NCBI GenBank assembly: GCA_002118135.1
Contig: BDIU01000040.1
Span: 124,001-188,000 of the forward strand
DNA length: 64,000 nucleotides
DNA from: Trebouxia sp. TZW2008
Lineage: Eukaryota; Chlorophyta; Trebouxiophyceae; Trebouxiales; Trebouxiaceae
Direction: 5' to 3'
In this document: positions 18,392-30,041 of the stretch, in pieces
Layout: each line of letters begins with the position of its first letter
How positions within the stretch are numbered: position 1 is the stretch's first letter
Made by a program: the position numbers and the translations under genes
The notes under the pieces: model-generated
Seen by the model: the letters and a program-made list of their open reading frames with translations, nothing else
Database searches by the model: none
What the model was told of the DNA's origin: nothing

Positions 18392-18908
18392 TGCTAGTGT
18401 TTGTGAGTGATGTCAGTGAGTTCAAGATTGTATGGCAGCAGACATGTACTCGCCATGTAGCTAAGCGCATTAAGAGCAACATCGTTGTGAACGACTTCCA
18501 AACAGTTATTATGAGCACTGGGTCAACGCAATGCAATGATGTGGGAAATGCTTTTGGGGAGACCAGACGGCCTTCAATGATTTGCGAAGTCTATCCATCC
18601 CGGGCGCGTGACAGTCGCAATTTACATTGAGAGAGTGGAGAACAGTGGAAGATGCAAGCCAGGGTCACTATGCAGCTCTGTCTGTACTGCCTAGACGTGC
18701 TCGCGATGGCATCGACATAGGCTACTCTGTATGCAGAGGTCCCGCGCGTCCACCGACTTTGACACCCCGCAAGCCAGTGGGGGTTCGCAGAACACATCTT
18801 TGAGATCGCTAGAGGTAGTTTTTGTGATTCGAGCGGTCCAGCGTTCTGCGAAACTGGTTGATCACTCCTGGTTGTCGCTTGCAGATCACCTGTCGAGCTG
18901 ACCTATGT
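18392..18908. other. Intergenic between DHQS and IFT57
   Basis: This is a 517-bp spacer between tandem genes. It should contain the DHQS polyadenylation site and the IFT57 promoter. No conserved ORF and no clear TATA element was recognised. Confidence 0.4.
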
Positions 18909-21900
18909 ATGGTAAGCTTCAACAAGCCGTTCACATTTACCCAGCTTTCAGCGTGTTGAGTGAGGGTGACAGCATTCTCTGCACAGGACCAGATAGTTGA
19001 CAAGCTGAAGCTGCTGAACTATGAGCGCGACTTCTGTAAGCCCAAGTAAGCCAACATGACAAACAGCAGCAAGTCAGTCAGGCAAAGCTGTTGAAGGTTG
19101 GACTTGACACTGTGCCTGAACCTGCAGGCGGCATTTGAAGCCTCTGTCCAGGACGTACTTCTGCCTTCCAGCAGCAAAGACTGGTCAGAATGAGCAGTTC
19201 TTCTACTTCACCAGCTTGGTACCCCTTCCTAAAATGCTGCAATCTTGCCACACGCCTCACAGAGCCACTCTCCACCATGATTGTGCAAGTCACCAGCATA
19301 TTGGCAAAAGCCTCACGCTCTGTCTTGCCAGTACACAATGCTGTCTTTGCACAAACGACCTGATGATTGTTCCAGCATCTTCTGTGTTTCAGGTGGCATG
19401 GCTGCTGACTTTGTCAGGCAGACCCTTTCAGCCTCCCCAGCAGTATGATGATCCAAATCTCACGTGCACAAACATCCTGTCTGCGTTGCGGGAAGCGGGC
19501 TTTGCCCCTGCAAGCTTCCCGCCAACAAAGCTTTGCCAAGGCCATGGAGACCCGGTGTGCGGCATTCTTGATGCCCTGTGTGATCTTGCACTGGAGGCAA
19601 CAAACTTCAGCTTTCAAGCGCCAACATACCTTGCAGAGACGTAAGTCAAGTGCTCTCCATAGCTGCATGCATTGTCATGATCAAAGGCTATACTGGGTTA
19701 GTCTTTGGGCAGAACTGCTTGGCTGATGCTGGCTATAGGGATCAATGCATGTAGTGTAGACAGGCTGGCTTGAATATTTTGCGATGTGGCGCAAGCGCTT
19801 TTGAAGGCAGGGTGTCTAAGCAGCTTGATTACATTCAGTGGCAAGACAACATCTAGTATCATGTCAGGACAGTTTTGCAAGGGGTTCACAGTACCAGGAG
19901 CATTGTGTCATACTCGTTTGCATATGTCCACTGTCAACCTGTCTAAGGTCAAGTAAGCACTTGTGGTGTTCATGCTGCTGCCCATGAAGCCACTGGCTGC
20001 AGACATATTTGCCTTGTTGGCGTTTTATCCATGATTAAGGCGCCTGCATTGTGCCATGACTATCAGAATTGCATGCAGATATGTAGAGGAGGCTGGAATT
20101 GATGATGAAGCTGAGGTGAATGTCAATGAGATTGACGATCAGGTCAGACACACTGCATGCCATATGCAAGAACGAATGCTATTGGCCTCTGTCTGATAAT
20201 TGAAATAATAATAATAAAAGGTTACACTTTCCAGCACATGTGCTAGGTGTGTGTGGCCCAAGTCCTATCCTGCCAGGCCGGCTTGTTCTGAGCGTCACGA
20301 TAAGGACGCTCAGAACAATCTGTCTGATCTGTCTGATGTATGTTGCAAAAGACAGTAAAAGGTGCCTGCTGCAGATGCAAAGTTGTGCATTGAGCACATG
20401 ATGTCTGCAATAAGCACTGGACAGGATTGCTTGGCGTTTGGTACCACGCTGGATGCCATGTTGTTGTGTGCCATTTTTGCCACAAGCAGCATGCACTGAC
20501 TGCACATGTCTCTTGAACAGCCAGCATAGCAGACTTACTCAGCTGCTCATGTTTAACTTGCCTGCAAGACATGATTGCTTTCCGAGATGAAGACACTATG
20601 CACAATAATTGACAGAATATCAAACAGCCAAGGAGACCAGACTGAGAGAACAGTCCGAGCTGTTGTGTAGAGGCCCCTTTTCTGCAACCAAATTTTGCTT
20701 ACCAGGATGTGCTGCTCGGCAACTACAATGTACAGAACAGAGCGTGCTGTTCTGCAACGACAGTTGCCAGAGTCAATTTTGCTTCAGTCCCAGACTTTGC
20801 TGCAGATAGCTGCTCAGTCCTCTGATGAGGAGGAAATGTATGCCACAGCAGGCCCTTCTGGCAATACCGAGGCAGCAGAGCCTGACAGTGCGGAGCCTCA
20901 GGTACACCACAGTGTTCTTGGTGTTTGTGCCCTGGCACTCACAGCATTTCACCATGATTGAGAAGTCAGCTTTGACAGAAGTTGTGCACACGCCACTGAT
21001 TCTGCCTGAAATCAGGCCGCAAAAGCCTGTATCAGATTTGGGTGTCAGCAAAACAGGCACAACCACTTGCACATGGATCGCTGGCGCTGATGGACTCTTT
21101 ACAAGCCTCCAGATTTGGTATATGCCCTGCAGGTAGACCCTGCAGAGTGGCGGCTAGAAGTGGAGAGGGTTGCTCCAGGCCTCAAGATCACTGTAGCTTC
21201 CACCACCAGGAATTGGCGCTCACACCTGGATGATGCTCACAAGCACAGCGCAGAAATCAATACCTTGTGGCCAAATGCTCAAGCAGCGCTTTCAGCTGTA
21301 CAGACAGAGGTACGATCATTTTCTGATCATCTGTTGTCATGGTTTCTTGTCGCCTGCATGATGGCCACTGATTCATGGACAGAGATCACTTGAGTCATTA
21401 CACAAGTACAGCAGCTCTTGACAAAACACAAGACCCATGCTGACATGCTGACTCGCTGTCACCTTGTACAACGCTGGCCTCGCAAGCAGCCTGCACCTTG
21501 TGTTACTGCCAGCTGTCATTTGTGACAGTAGGCATTACCTGGTTAGGTTGCAAAAATGGAAGGCACATGCAGCTTTCTGCCCATGGAGCTTGTACTGCAG
21601 CCTTCTGTTGCAATTTTCAGCACCTGTCACTTGATTTGCCACCACGCAGGTCTCCTCAGCTTTGGACAAGCTGTCAACACGGGAGAAATTCCTGAACTCT
21701 CAATGTGAGCACCTGACAGCAGACTATAGAGATGCAAAGGAGCAGCTATCCCGACTACAACAGCAGTTTAATGTCAAGCAGGATGCAGCGGCAGAGCTGG
21801 ACAGCCAGCTAACAGCTGTAGTCAGGGTGAGTCTACTTCTTCATCCCGCTTGCCTCATGGCAGCATTGATGTAGAAGTGTTGTGCGCAAAGAGCCTCAGA

Positions 21901-22426
21901 TCATCAGCAGGCTGTAGGTGCTTTGCGCTTGCCTGTAAACACATTGTCGCCCAGATGGCTGGATGCCTACAGACATGTAGAATTGCATAGCATCTATCAT
22001 CCTTGTATCATCTGGCATGGTCTTCATATACGTCATCAATGCCTTGATGATCTCAGACACAGCACAATTGTTCATCTTTACTATGCTGTATAACCCTTGC
22101 TCATGGTGCAGTTGATGAAAGCAGTCTAGACCAAACTTACACTGTGCTACCTGATAATCAGCACCAGGTAGTTGGCACACACACTATTCAAGCAGTTTAT
22201 GTGCTGAAATGTGCAGGAGCTTGATGACAAGAAGAATCAGCTCAATGAGCGCGGAAGCAGCATCAGTGATTCATCACCAGTTGTTCAAATCAAGGCTGCT
22301 ATCAAAAGCATCAAGATTGAGTTACAGCAAATGTCTGTGCAAACTGGTGTACTGCAACATCAGCTGTTGCAAGTGCTGCTGGCCAAGTCACGGGAGCGTC
22401 TCACTGCTGATGTAGTTTCTGGCTGA
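18909..22426 (+). CDS. IFT57: Intraflagellar transport protein 57 (IFT57/Hippi)
   Basis: IFT57 is a subunit of the IFT-B complex that carries cargo along cilia and flagella. Nine exons: 18909-18911 (ATG only, inferred), 18987-19045, 19128-19218, 19393-19640, 20079-20142, 20806-20901, 21133-21309, 21650-21826, 22217-22426, giving 374 residues. The N-terminal calponin-homology-like domain shows EQFFYFTSL, AWLLTLSGRPFQPPQQYDDP and FPPTKLCQGHGDPVCGILD. An acidic linker follows (SSDEEEMY). The coiled-coil half has PAEWRLEVERVAPGLKI, REKFLNSQCEHL and ERGSSISDSSPVVQIK, all diagnostic for the family. The start is the least sure point: ATG at 18909 directly abuts a GTAAGC donor, and an upstream short exon is possible. 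Phases close throughout. It implies a flagellated life stage. Confidence 0.93.
20283..20318. other. Perfect 14-bp inverted repeat (hairpin) in IFT57 intron
   Basis: TTGTTCTGAGCGTC at 20283-20296 is followed by an 8-base loop and its exact reverse complement at 20305-20318. It sits in the intron 20143-20805. It is not flanked by a recognisable transposon or a U-tract, so its role is unknown. Confidence 0.85.
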
Positions 22427-23543
22427 AAATGTGTCAGATTTATACCATACTTGTTGACACACGTTATCAGCATCTGTTGAGGCTGATGCTTGAGATCTGT
22501 ACATTGGTGGCTGCTTTGCATGTCATTGTCCTTATGCCGCAATTGCTTGAGACCAGCAAAGGCATATCTGCTCAGGTGGAGCGTATGCAGCAGCAAGTTC
22601 CGTCTAAGATAGGTGGGTCTGCAGCATCTTGGTCATCAGGTCATTGAGGCTTTGACGGCGCACGGGACACATAAGCTTTCAGCTGCAAGCAAATGCCACC
22701 ATCAGTGTCCTGAGAATGAGCTCAAAGCAGCCCTTCAAAACATCTGCCATACCTTGAAGTTCTTCAGATCAGGGACAACAAACTCTGGTAGCCTGTCCTT
22801 GAGAATTTGGTAGCCACCTGTAGCAGAAGAGTGAAGAAGATGACTCTGTGGCAAATTTTGACAGCCTGATCTGCTGTCACCACATCCAGACGTACCCTTT
22901 CTGGTGTGTCGTCCGGTGGGTTCGGCTCCTTTGCCCTTGTAAAAGTTTTTAGGTCCCCGTTTCGAGTTCAGTGCAGTGAACCCCGTGCGTGGAACACTTC
23001 GACCTCGCACTGCAGCAGCTAGCAAATACTGCAGCATGCTAGACGTTTCGCGATCTGTTTTATGTGATCCTTGCCAGCCACATGAAGATGTGCTATGTAC
23101 TGCGCCGATGGCCTCCAGCTGAGTAGTGCTGGTCCTGCGTGTAACGTGTCAAGACCGTCAGGTTACGAAGAAGTATCGTCAGACAAGTCGCAGGCAGCGT
23201 AAGGTGCTCTTGGGTGAGTGATGGCCTCAATCCCGCGTGTTAGCTGCAAAAATACGCTGTTCACACTTGTGTCAATTTGTGATGGCTTCGGAGCGTGCGG
23301 TAAACAAGACGAACGAAAGTGCCTGGCGTCACATTCAAACCCTTTAAATCCTCTCAGCGGAATCAGCAAATACCCAACACTGTGGACGTGCGCTGCTATC
23401 CAGTATTGAGAGCAGGCTCATGTCTAAGTGCACAGATCTTGCTGCATGTTGCATTTCGACACTATGTGACATACTTTGAAGAATTTCGGATGTCAGATCT
23501 TGGTTGTTAGGGCACGCTCCGACCGTAGCTGTACTACCACATC
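22427..23543. other. Intergenic between IFT57 and the SANBR-like gene
   Basis: This is about 1.1 kb with only short ORFs, none resembling a known protein. It may include an untranslated or short coding 5' exon of the downstream gene, for example near 23160-23215 before a GTGAGT. Confidence 0.4.
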
Positions 23544-26500
23544 ATGGGTGTCGTTAGGATACACGTTTTTGACGAAGCAAGGTGTCTGCGTCAAGACTTT
23601 ACCTGCGAGCACGGAGTATTGTTGACCTCTATGCAGTAAGCCCACAGTCAACCCAAGGCAGTATATGAAGAGCTGTGACACTCTTGACAAGGATCTTGCC
23701 GTAGCAGCCCGCTGCTTCTGCAGGTACTTTCGGTCATACCTCAAGAGGGTGCTCCCGGCACAGGACGCGGACATCTCTGTGCAGTGTGATGTAGCAGTCT
23801 TTAGCTGGCTACTCCAATATGCCAAAGCTGCTGCAGCTGGACAGCAGCTACCAGCATTGTCCACCGCCAACTGCATGCCTGTCTTGATTGCTTCTGACTT
23901 CCTTCAGGTAAAAACTTCTGAAACCCGCGCTTCCTGCCCGCGCTTTGCCTGCCAGCATGCTTGTAGGGTGCATTCATGCATGCTGAATGCACCCATACTT
24001 CCTGCCTGTCCTGTCACTGCCAGCATGCTCGTCGGGTGCTGAGCATGACCATATTTCCTGCCTGTGCTTTGCCTGTCAGCATAATTGTAGTGTGCTGAGT
24101 GTCCTGTCACAGCCATGCATGACACACTACTCTGATGCAGCAGATGGCAGAGCTCAAGAGCGGTGCCTTGTCCTACATTGCGCAGAACTTCTCAGCAGTG
24201 GCCTCTTTGTCTCCTGATCTAGCAGGATTGGCAGACAGCCTCCTTACCAGGTTGGCAAAGGTCCGGTGCTTTGTGCATTCACTTTTTGCTTTGGCTGTAT
24301 GCAAGTTGCGCTATAATGTGTCATGCACATCGCATCTTCCGTCCAGCCCTGTGCAGACCATCTTGTTGCTGCCAGTACCAACAGCGGCTGCAACTCAGCA
24401 TAGCTTGCATGTCTGTTTTGCTTCGTTTCTGGGATATTCAAGCAGCTAGAAGGGGATGTTTGAGCAATCAGCATTCTATCGCATTTTGTCACAGAAGCAG
24501 CCTGTTGTGCTGCACACTTATCAAGTGCAAGCATAGATCACACTTTCAGCCTGCTTAGAAAGCTCACTTGTTGAGCTTTGATGCAGTGTCTCAGCGAGGA
24601 CAGGCTGGAAGACTTCTGGCAAAGTCAGCAGTCAGGTAAGGCAACTGTGCATTCATCAGCTGCATCAGCCAAAGCTGCCACTCTGAACAATTGTGCTCAC
24701 CATCACAAATCTGTCACAATTGCTACAATATGTGAATGTTTTCTCGTTGCATTGCTTCCTCATCAATGCAGTCGTGGAAGTCTGCTTCCATATCAGCACC
24801 TAAGTAAGTCTGTCACAGCTCCTGGGCAGGGGCTTGACTCACAACCAACACTGCACATACCACTGCTAGCTATGCATCAACAGTAAATTGCATACATGAA
24901 TGAGTGACAGCTCAATGATCGGGAACAAAGCCATCTGACTTGACAGCACAACTAGTCATTTTGCTTGCATTGCCGCCACTTCAATGGCTGGTCAGGCCTG
25001 TCTCACTTTGCAGACACTCCCGGCAACACAGCTGACATGCTATGTAAAGCTTGTCTGCTGATGAGTTAAGGCTCTCATCTCATGGAACTTGTCTAGTTGT
25101 GCTGAGAGTGTCGTGGCAAGCCAGGGCAGGGTCAACCAGCGCTCACTGCATCTTGTGTTAACATCAGGCCTGTCTGAAGGCGCACAGAGTCAGAGCACAA
25201 CTGCCTCATCTGTGCCAAACAGCCCTGCCCAGCCTCAACACAGCCCTCCACAGCAGCCCTCCAGAAGCCAGCTGCTGACTCAGCGCATATATAAGCACAA
25301 GGTGGATCACATGATCAGAGACACTGCCACCGCCCTGTCAAGGTGCACACAGTGAACAGTGTCTGCCTGACATGATTAGTTGGTCCAAAAGAGCACCTGA
25401 CAAACTTGCTTTGAGTGCGTTTGTGCACAATCTTCACGCCTGGCAGACATGTTGACTGAATGAATGAATGCATCCCCAAGCATCAGGTGAACATCATGGT
25501 CAAGGACTCAGCCACTGCCTGGTGTAGGTGCACACAGTGTGGAGAGAGCTTTGCAACTGCATACCGGCATAAGCTGAATTGCAATGCTGGGCTAGGCCCA
25601 AACGGTGACCTCACAGCTGCAGCTTTCCGGCGGCATGTTGTAGACAGAAGCTGGAAGGTGCAGAGGCAAGTAGATGCCCTGCGAATAGCATGTGTCAAGA
25701 CAGCCTTGTGTCTTTAGATGGCTGGCGTGGATGATGCGTTTTACTTTGACCAAGGCACCGCTGCCTGCCTATTGCAGTAGCAGGCATCACAGCATGCAAA
25801 GGCCATGCAGCGCCTTGTCATGCGTTCATCTCCTGGATTTACCTGTTTTCCCTGACAGCTGCTTCATGCTTCAAAGTCAGGTCTTCCAGCTGGTTTACCT
25901 GCATATCATTCTAAATGTGTGCTAGACAGGCTCAGCAGGCCCAGCTAGGTACGTACTAGAGGATTCAATTATCTCCAACCTGTTCAGTCCTGTGCAGCTC
26001 CTTGTGGACATATGTTTTGCATTGCTGCTGCCACAATGGATGCAGGGTCCTCAGGCAATGGCACTGGTTGTCAAGCATTCAATATACGATGAGCTGGCAA
26101 AATCTCCAAACAGCTCAGAGACTCTGGGGTAGTTGTACAATCAGAGCAATCATCATAGGTTGCAAAACCACCCTTATCACCTTGCAGCAACAAGCACTCC
26201 ATGCTATGTGACACGAACGTCTGCGGTGGAATCTTGCATAGTGGCATGTCTGAATGCTAGCCCGAGCAATCAATCAGCTTCTTTGACGTTTGCTGGCAGG
26301 CTTATAGAGGACCTCAGGAAGCAGGAGTGCAGCTGGAGAGAAGTCTTCTGGAAGCTGTGGGGCCTGGCACATGTGTTCCTGTGCAGTACCTGCCTGGGGC
26401 ACTTCCCAGCATGTGACCTGCCCCTATGCAGACGCCACCCAGATGCCCCTTTCTTTGCTCAAGGGCAGTCTTCAGGTAGGGCACCTGCTGCACTGTGATC

Positions 26501-29500
26501 TGTCTCAAGACACTTGCTGAGCATGCATGTGCTCAAAACTGACACTGTTTCGCACTGTTACTCGACATTTGTCAAGGGTGATGTTTATTCCTATCAGTAC
26601 TTGAATGCGCCGCACTTCCAATGTTGGCTGGAGAACATTTGAGAAGTATAGTGTACCTGTGGCTGTGAAATTCTTTACAGTTGTTGCAGTTCCGGGTCCA
26701 GAAGCCTCTTTGACAATCTCTCAATCAACAGTGAAGAAGTACAAGTCTATGTTCATTGCATGACATGACACAACATGCTCAGCAGTACCTAAAAGAGTGT
26801 TGTGACAGCTATCTACCCATGCTGTGGCCGGCCAGCTCAACGAGGGCACCTGCAACGGCCCCTGCCTCAGTCAGGTTGCATGCACCAGCCCCACACCCCC
26901 CTCACCCCCCCAGAGGCCCCCACCTACAGCCTCAACTCAGACTTAGTCAACGCTGATTCAGCATCTGCCAGACAGCCGCACACAGTTGGGCTTGTGCATA
27001 TCCTGATGAAGCTTCAAGACTTGATTGTGAAGCAGCTGAAGCCAGCAAAACAGGAAGAACCCAAGCTGGAAGATCTTTGTGCCATTGGACAGGAGCAGCA
27101 GCAGCAGAAGCCAACAGACAAGGTGTGACTGAAGGCACATGCTCACTGCCCAAATTCTAGTGTCATCAGAGGTCAGCACCTGTCTTTGTTTGGTTCAGCC
27201 TTTCCTCAGCGGGACGTCGCCTTTGCTTTGAGGCAAATTCTGATCAGCTGCCTTTGGTTGCCAGACACATGCACCTGTGCTTTCAAGCCAGGAAGTCCAA
27301 TGAGTCACATCTGGCTCCCTTGCCCAGACTGTAAACTCTGGTGATTGATGCAGTGACTGAGTGATTACGGTGACTTTTACATTGGCAGTGCTTTGCTGGC
27401 TTGCAACAGGCTTTTTGTTTTGGCTTCTAGATCCAGCCTTCTTGGCTTTTTCACATGTCAAAAGTTTTACTGTGCAACAGCTACATGATGCATGCGTGTG
27501 ATGAGTCACCCCTCATCATGCATATGTACAACAGATCTGCTTTAGAAAACACACAGCAACAATTGCGCAAGTTGCGTCTTCATGCCAGTCTCCTTGGAAA
27601 CTACGTGAGATGCAGTGCATAGTCCTTGCCTAAGGTTTGACTCACAGATGGCCTGATTCATTGTGTGATATGCTGGGCAAAAGCGTGTGCAAACATAAAA
27701 GAACGCCAAAGCCAATGCATATGGAGAGGCTCACAGTACTTTGTCGCTGAAGGATTTGTTTTACACTTTGCAGGCTGACAATGAGGCAGAGAGCCAGCAA
27801 GAGGTCATACTCCAAGATGAAGATGAAGAAGAGGATGAGGAGCCAGACAGTACCCTTGACCCTATCATAGGTGTGTCACATGTCACAGCTCAAGGCCGTT
27901 TTGCAACAGCTACAACTTGAGCTGCGAGCTGTAAAGCATGTCTGCAGAACTTGTTGCACATCCAGCTAGCATTTGTGCTAGAGTATATTCTTTGATGCTG
28001 TTGTCAGTATGGCCTCAAGTGCTATTTCTGTATATCACAATTGTCATGAACATTCTGATCATTGCTGTGCAGTCTGATGCTCAAAGCCCCCTGCTGGGGT
28101 GTGCAGCAGGCCCCCTGCACCCCAGCAGCCGCACTCTGCCAGCAGGCCTCAAGCCTGCTATCCTACAATTGTGCTGATGAACTCAACGCTGCTGATGCGC
28201 TAAAGATGTTGATGGTGGAGAAGTGATCGCTGTACAGGCAGCAGTCTGCAGGCTGGGGATGCTCAAAGACCCCTGCTGGGCAGTGCAGCAGGCCCCCTGC
28301 ACCCCACTAGCTCGACCAGCTGGCAGACTTCAAGCCTGCTATCGTTTGTGGATGACGGTCTTGATCATGATGATGTACCAATGATACTGGTGGTGAAGTC
28401 ATGATGATTGTGCAGGCAGCATTCTGCAGGCTGATAATGCACACAAATGCAAGAGTGTGAAGCAGACTCCCTGCACCCCATCAGCCTCACTCTGCTGGCT
28501 GGCCTTAGGCCTGCTATCTTTTGAGCATGCTAATGCGCTGACGATCATGATGATGATTGTGAGAAACAATGGTGAAAAGTGCTGACCATGCAGGCTGGGG
28601 ATGCTCAGAGACCCCTGCCAGGTCGTGTAGCAGATTCCCTGCACCCCACTAGCTTGACCCTGCTAGGCCAAGCCAGGCCTCAAGCCAGCTATCCTATCAA
28701 ATGGATGATCTTGATCACCATGATGCGCTAACGGTGACAATGGTGATCACTCATGATGAAGAAGTCATGACTGTGCAGCATGCATAGAGACCCTTGCTGG
28801 GGCGTGCAGCTGGCCCCTTGCACCCTATCAGCCTCACTTTACTGGCAGGGCTCAAGCCTGCTATCTTTTGATCATCACGCGCTGATTATGATGTTGGTGA
28901 TAATAATTCAATGATGCTTGTGCAGGCAGCACTTTGCAGGGCTCAGATGCACAGAGACCCCTGCTGGGGTGTGCAGCAGACCCCCTGCACCCCACCAGCC
29001 TCACTCTGCTGGCAGGGCTGAAGCTCTCCTACCCCAAGCTGCAGAGGGCAGTTTGGCAAGACCTGCTCAGGTCTGTTTTGCATCACCCTTGTAATGCATC
29101 TTGCCTGTCGAAGCCTCCGGTTGCATCATGAGCCCAGCGCAACAGAGTGTTTGACTGTTGCTTTATTGGATGTACTTTACTGGTGTAGCAATAGCATCAA
29201 AAAGAGCACAACCATTACATATGATAATTTGATTATTGCCCGCATTGTAACGAGTTGCAACACCTGGTCAGCGGTTGGTGGTGCAGCTTTGGTTTATATG
29301 GCACCAATACTGTCTTGCCAGGCTGGCTTGTCACTGGCTTCACTTGTAGATGGAGGAACAAGTGAGCACTTTATTGATTGGGTTGAACAGGGAAGACGAT
29401 GCTCGGCAGATGGACGCCCTTATGGCAAAGCTAGATGCCATGAGGACACAGCAACCACCTGAAGCCAAAACCAGCAAGCCAGCAAAGCGTGAAGCAGCAG

Positions 29501-30041
29501 GTGAGACAAGAGCTTGTATCGCTGCTGTAACAAACCAGTAATAGAAAGGTATAGCCCCATTGTGGCAGCTTGAGCATGGTGTAATCTTAGGCCGGTAGAT
29601 TTTACGGAATGCCAGCTAATGCCTACTACTCCAAAGCTGTAACAGAGCTCTTACTGCCAAGCCCTGCTGACATGATCGGTTCAGCTTCTGCTCTGGCGAG
29701 TTGTTTGAACCTGCAGGCTTGCTGTCTCAGCAAAAGTAGTGCTGCTGCTGCTTGCACTGAAGCATGATGTGATCAAAGCATCTGCAATGCTGTAGAGCGC
29801 TTATGAAGCCAATACTGCTGGTCTATGTCTTGCTGCCCTCTGGTATCAATAGCTTTGGTGCTCACAAGTTTTGCCTACAGGTCTGAGAGCACCCACAAGC
29901 AGAAGCAGCAACCGGCCTGGTAGGTCAGAAAGCATACAGTCAGCTAGACCACCCTTGTCAAAAACTGCAGCTGCGGGCAGTACTGTAAGACCAACCAGAC
30001 AACGCAGCTGTAGTGTCGGGCGGCGCAGAGTGACATCTTGA
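23544..30041 (+). CDS. SANBR/KIAA1841-like protein (DUF3342, BTB-like domain)
   Basis: Twelve exons give 589 residues: 23544-23635, 23724-23907, 24141-24250, 24595-24635, 25168-25301, 25487-25665, 26300-26475, 26809-27122, 27774-27870, 28940-29070, 29350-29500, 29881-30041. The first two encode the BTB-like DUF3342 start: IHVFDEARCLRQDFTC, YFRSYL, DADISVQCDVAVFSWLLQY, PVLIASDFLQ. Then come a CxxC segment (CRCTQCG), RRHVVDRSWKVQ, ECSWREVFWKLWG, a second Cys-rich part (CSTCLGHFPACDLPLC) and IYPCCG. A C-terminal NREDDARQMDALMAKLDAMR helix and a basic tail follow. The order matches vertebrate SANBR, which in mammals restrains antibody class switching; the ancestral role is unknown. The start is the first Met before the conserved block, and upstream exons are possible. 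One intron uses GC-AG (25666). One intron appears recently created (see findings). Exon 3 and exon 4 boundaries are the weakest. Confidence 0.85.
23920..24120 (+). repeat. ~60-bp intronic tandem repeats, three copies
   Basis: Units around CTTCCTGCC, then CTTTGCCTGCCAGCATGC, then TAGGGTGC recur at about 23930, 23998 and 24055 in the intron after exon 2 of the SANBR-like gene. They are degenerate copies. Confidence 0.7.
25302..25355 (+). repeat. Contiguous copy of SANBR-like exon junction inside the intron
   Basis: The bases right after the donor at 25301 (GTGGATCACATGATCAGAGA, through GTGCACACAGTG) match the start of the next exon at 25487 (GTGAACATCATGGTCAAGGA, through GTGCACACAGTG). The 20 bases before the acceptor (25467-25486) likewise resemble the end of the upstream exon. 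The copy reads through in frame as VDHMIRDTATALSRCTQ before a stop. Confidence 0.88.
25905..26010 (-). mobile_element. Second LINE 3'-end fragment, minus strand
   Basis: On the minus strand this reads ...GTACCTAGCTGGGCCTGCTG, AGCCTGTCTAGC, ACATTTAGAATGA. It matches the LINE tail at 14226-14310 (GTACCTAGTTGGGCCTGCTG, AGCCTCCCTAGC, ACATTTATAATGA) at about 75-80 %. No coding part remains. Confidence 0.65.
27182..27325 (+). repeat. Dispersed ~143-bp repeat, copy 2
   Basis: This is the partner of 6301-6443, in the same orientation, located in the intron after exon 8 of the SANBR-like gene. Both translate on the minus strand to SWLESTG.CVWQP.AADQ.LPQ, so similarity is retained in one frame, possibly by chance of recent common origin. 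Confidence 0.8.
28073..28939 (+). repeat. Five tandem copies (~170 bp) of SANBR-like exon 28940-29070
   Basis: Units start at about 28073, 28249, 28429, 28591 and 28783. Each has a GCAG acceptor-like site, GCTCAAAGACCCCTGCTGGG, CCCCCTGCACCCC, a CTGCTGGCAGG..CAAGCCTGCTATC segment and a TGATGATG-rich spacer. The real exon is the sixth and last copy. It is the only one that continues to the LARPAQ|GT donor. Confidence 0.92.

Noticed and set aside
26696..26770. Extra SANBR-like exon (VPGPEASLTISQSTVKKYKS) after a TTGCAG acceptor
   Set aside because: Splicing 26475 directly to 26809 keeps the phase and the protein order; the candidate ends in a stop with no donor.
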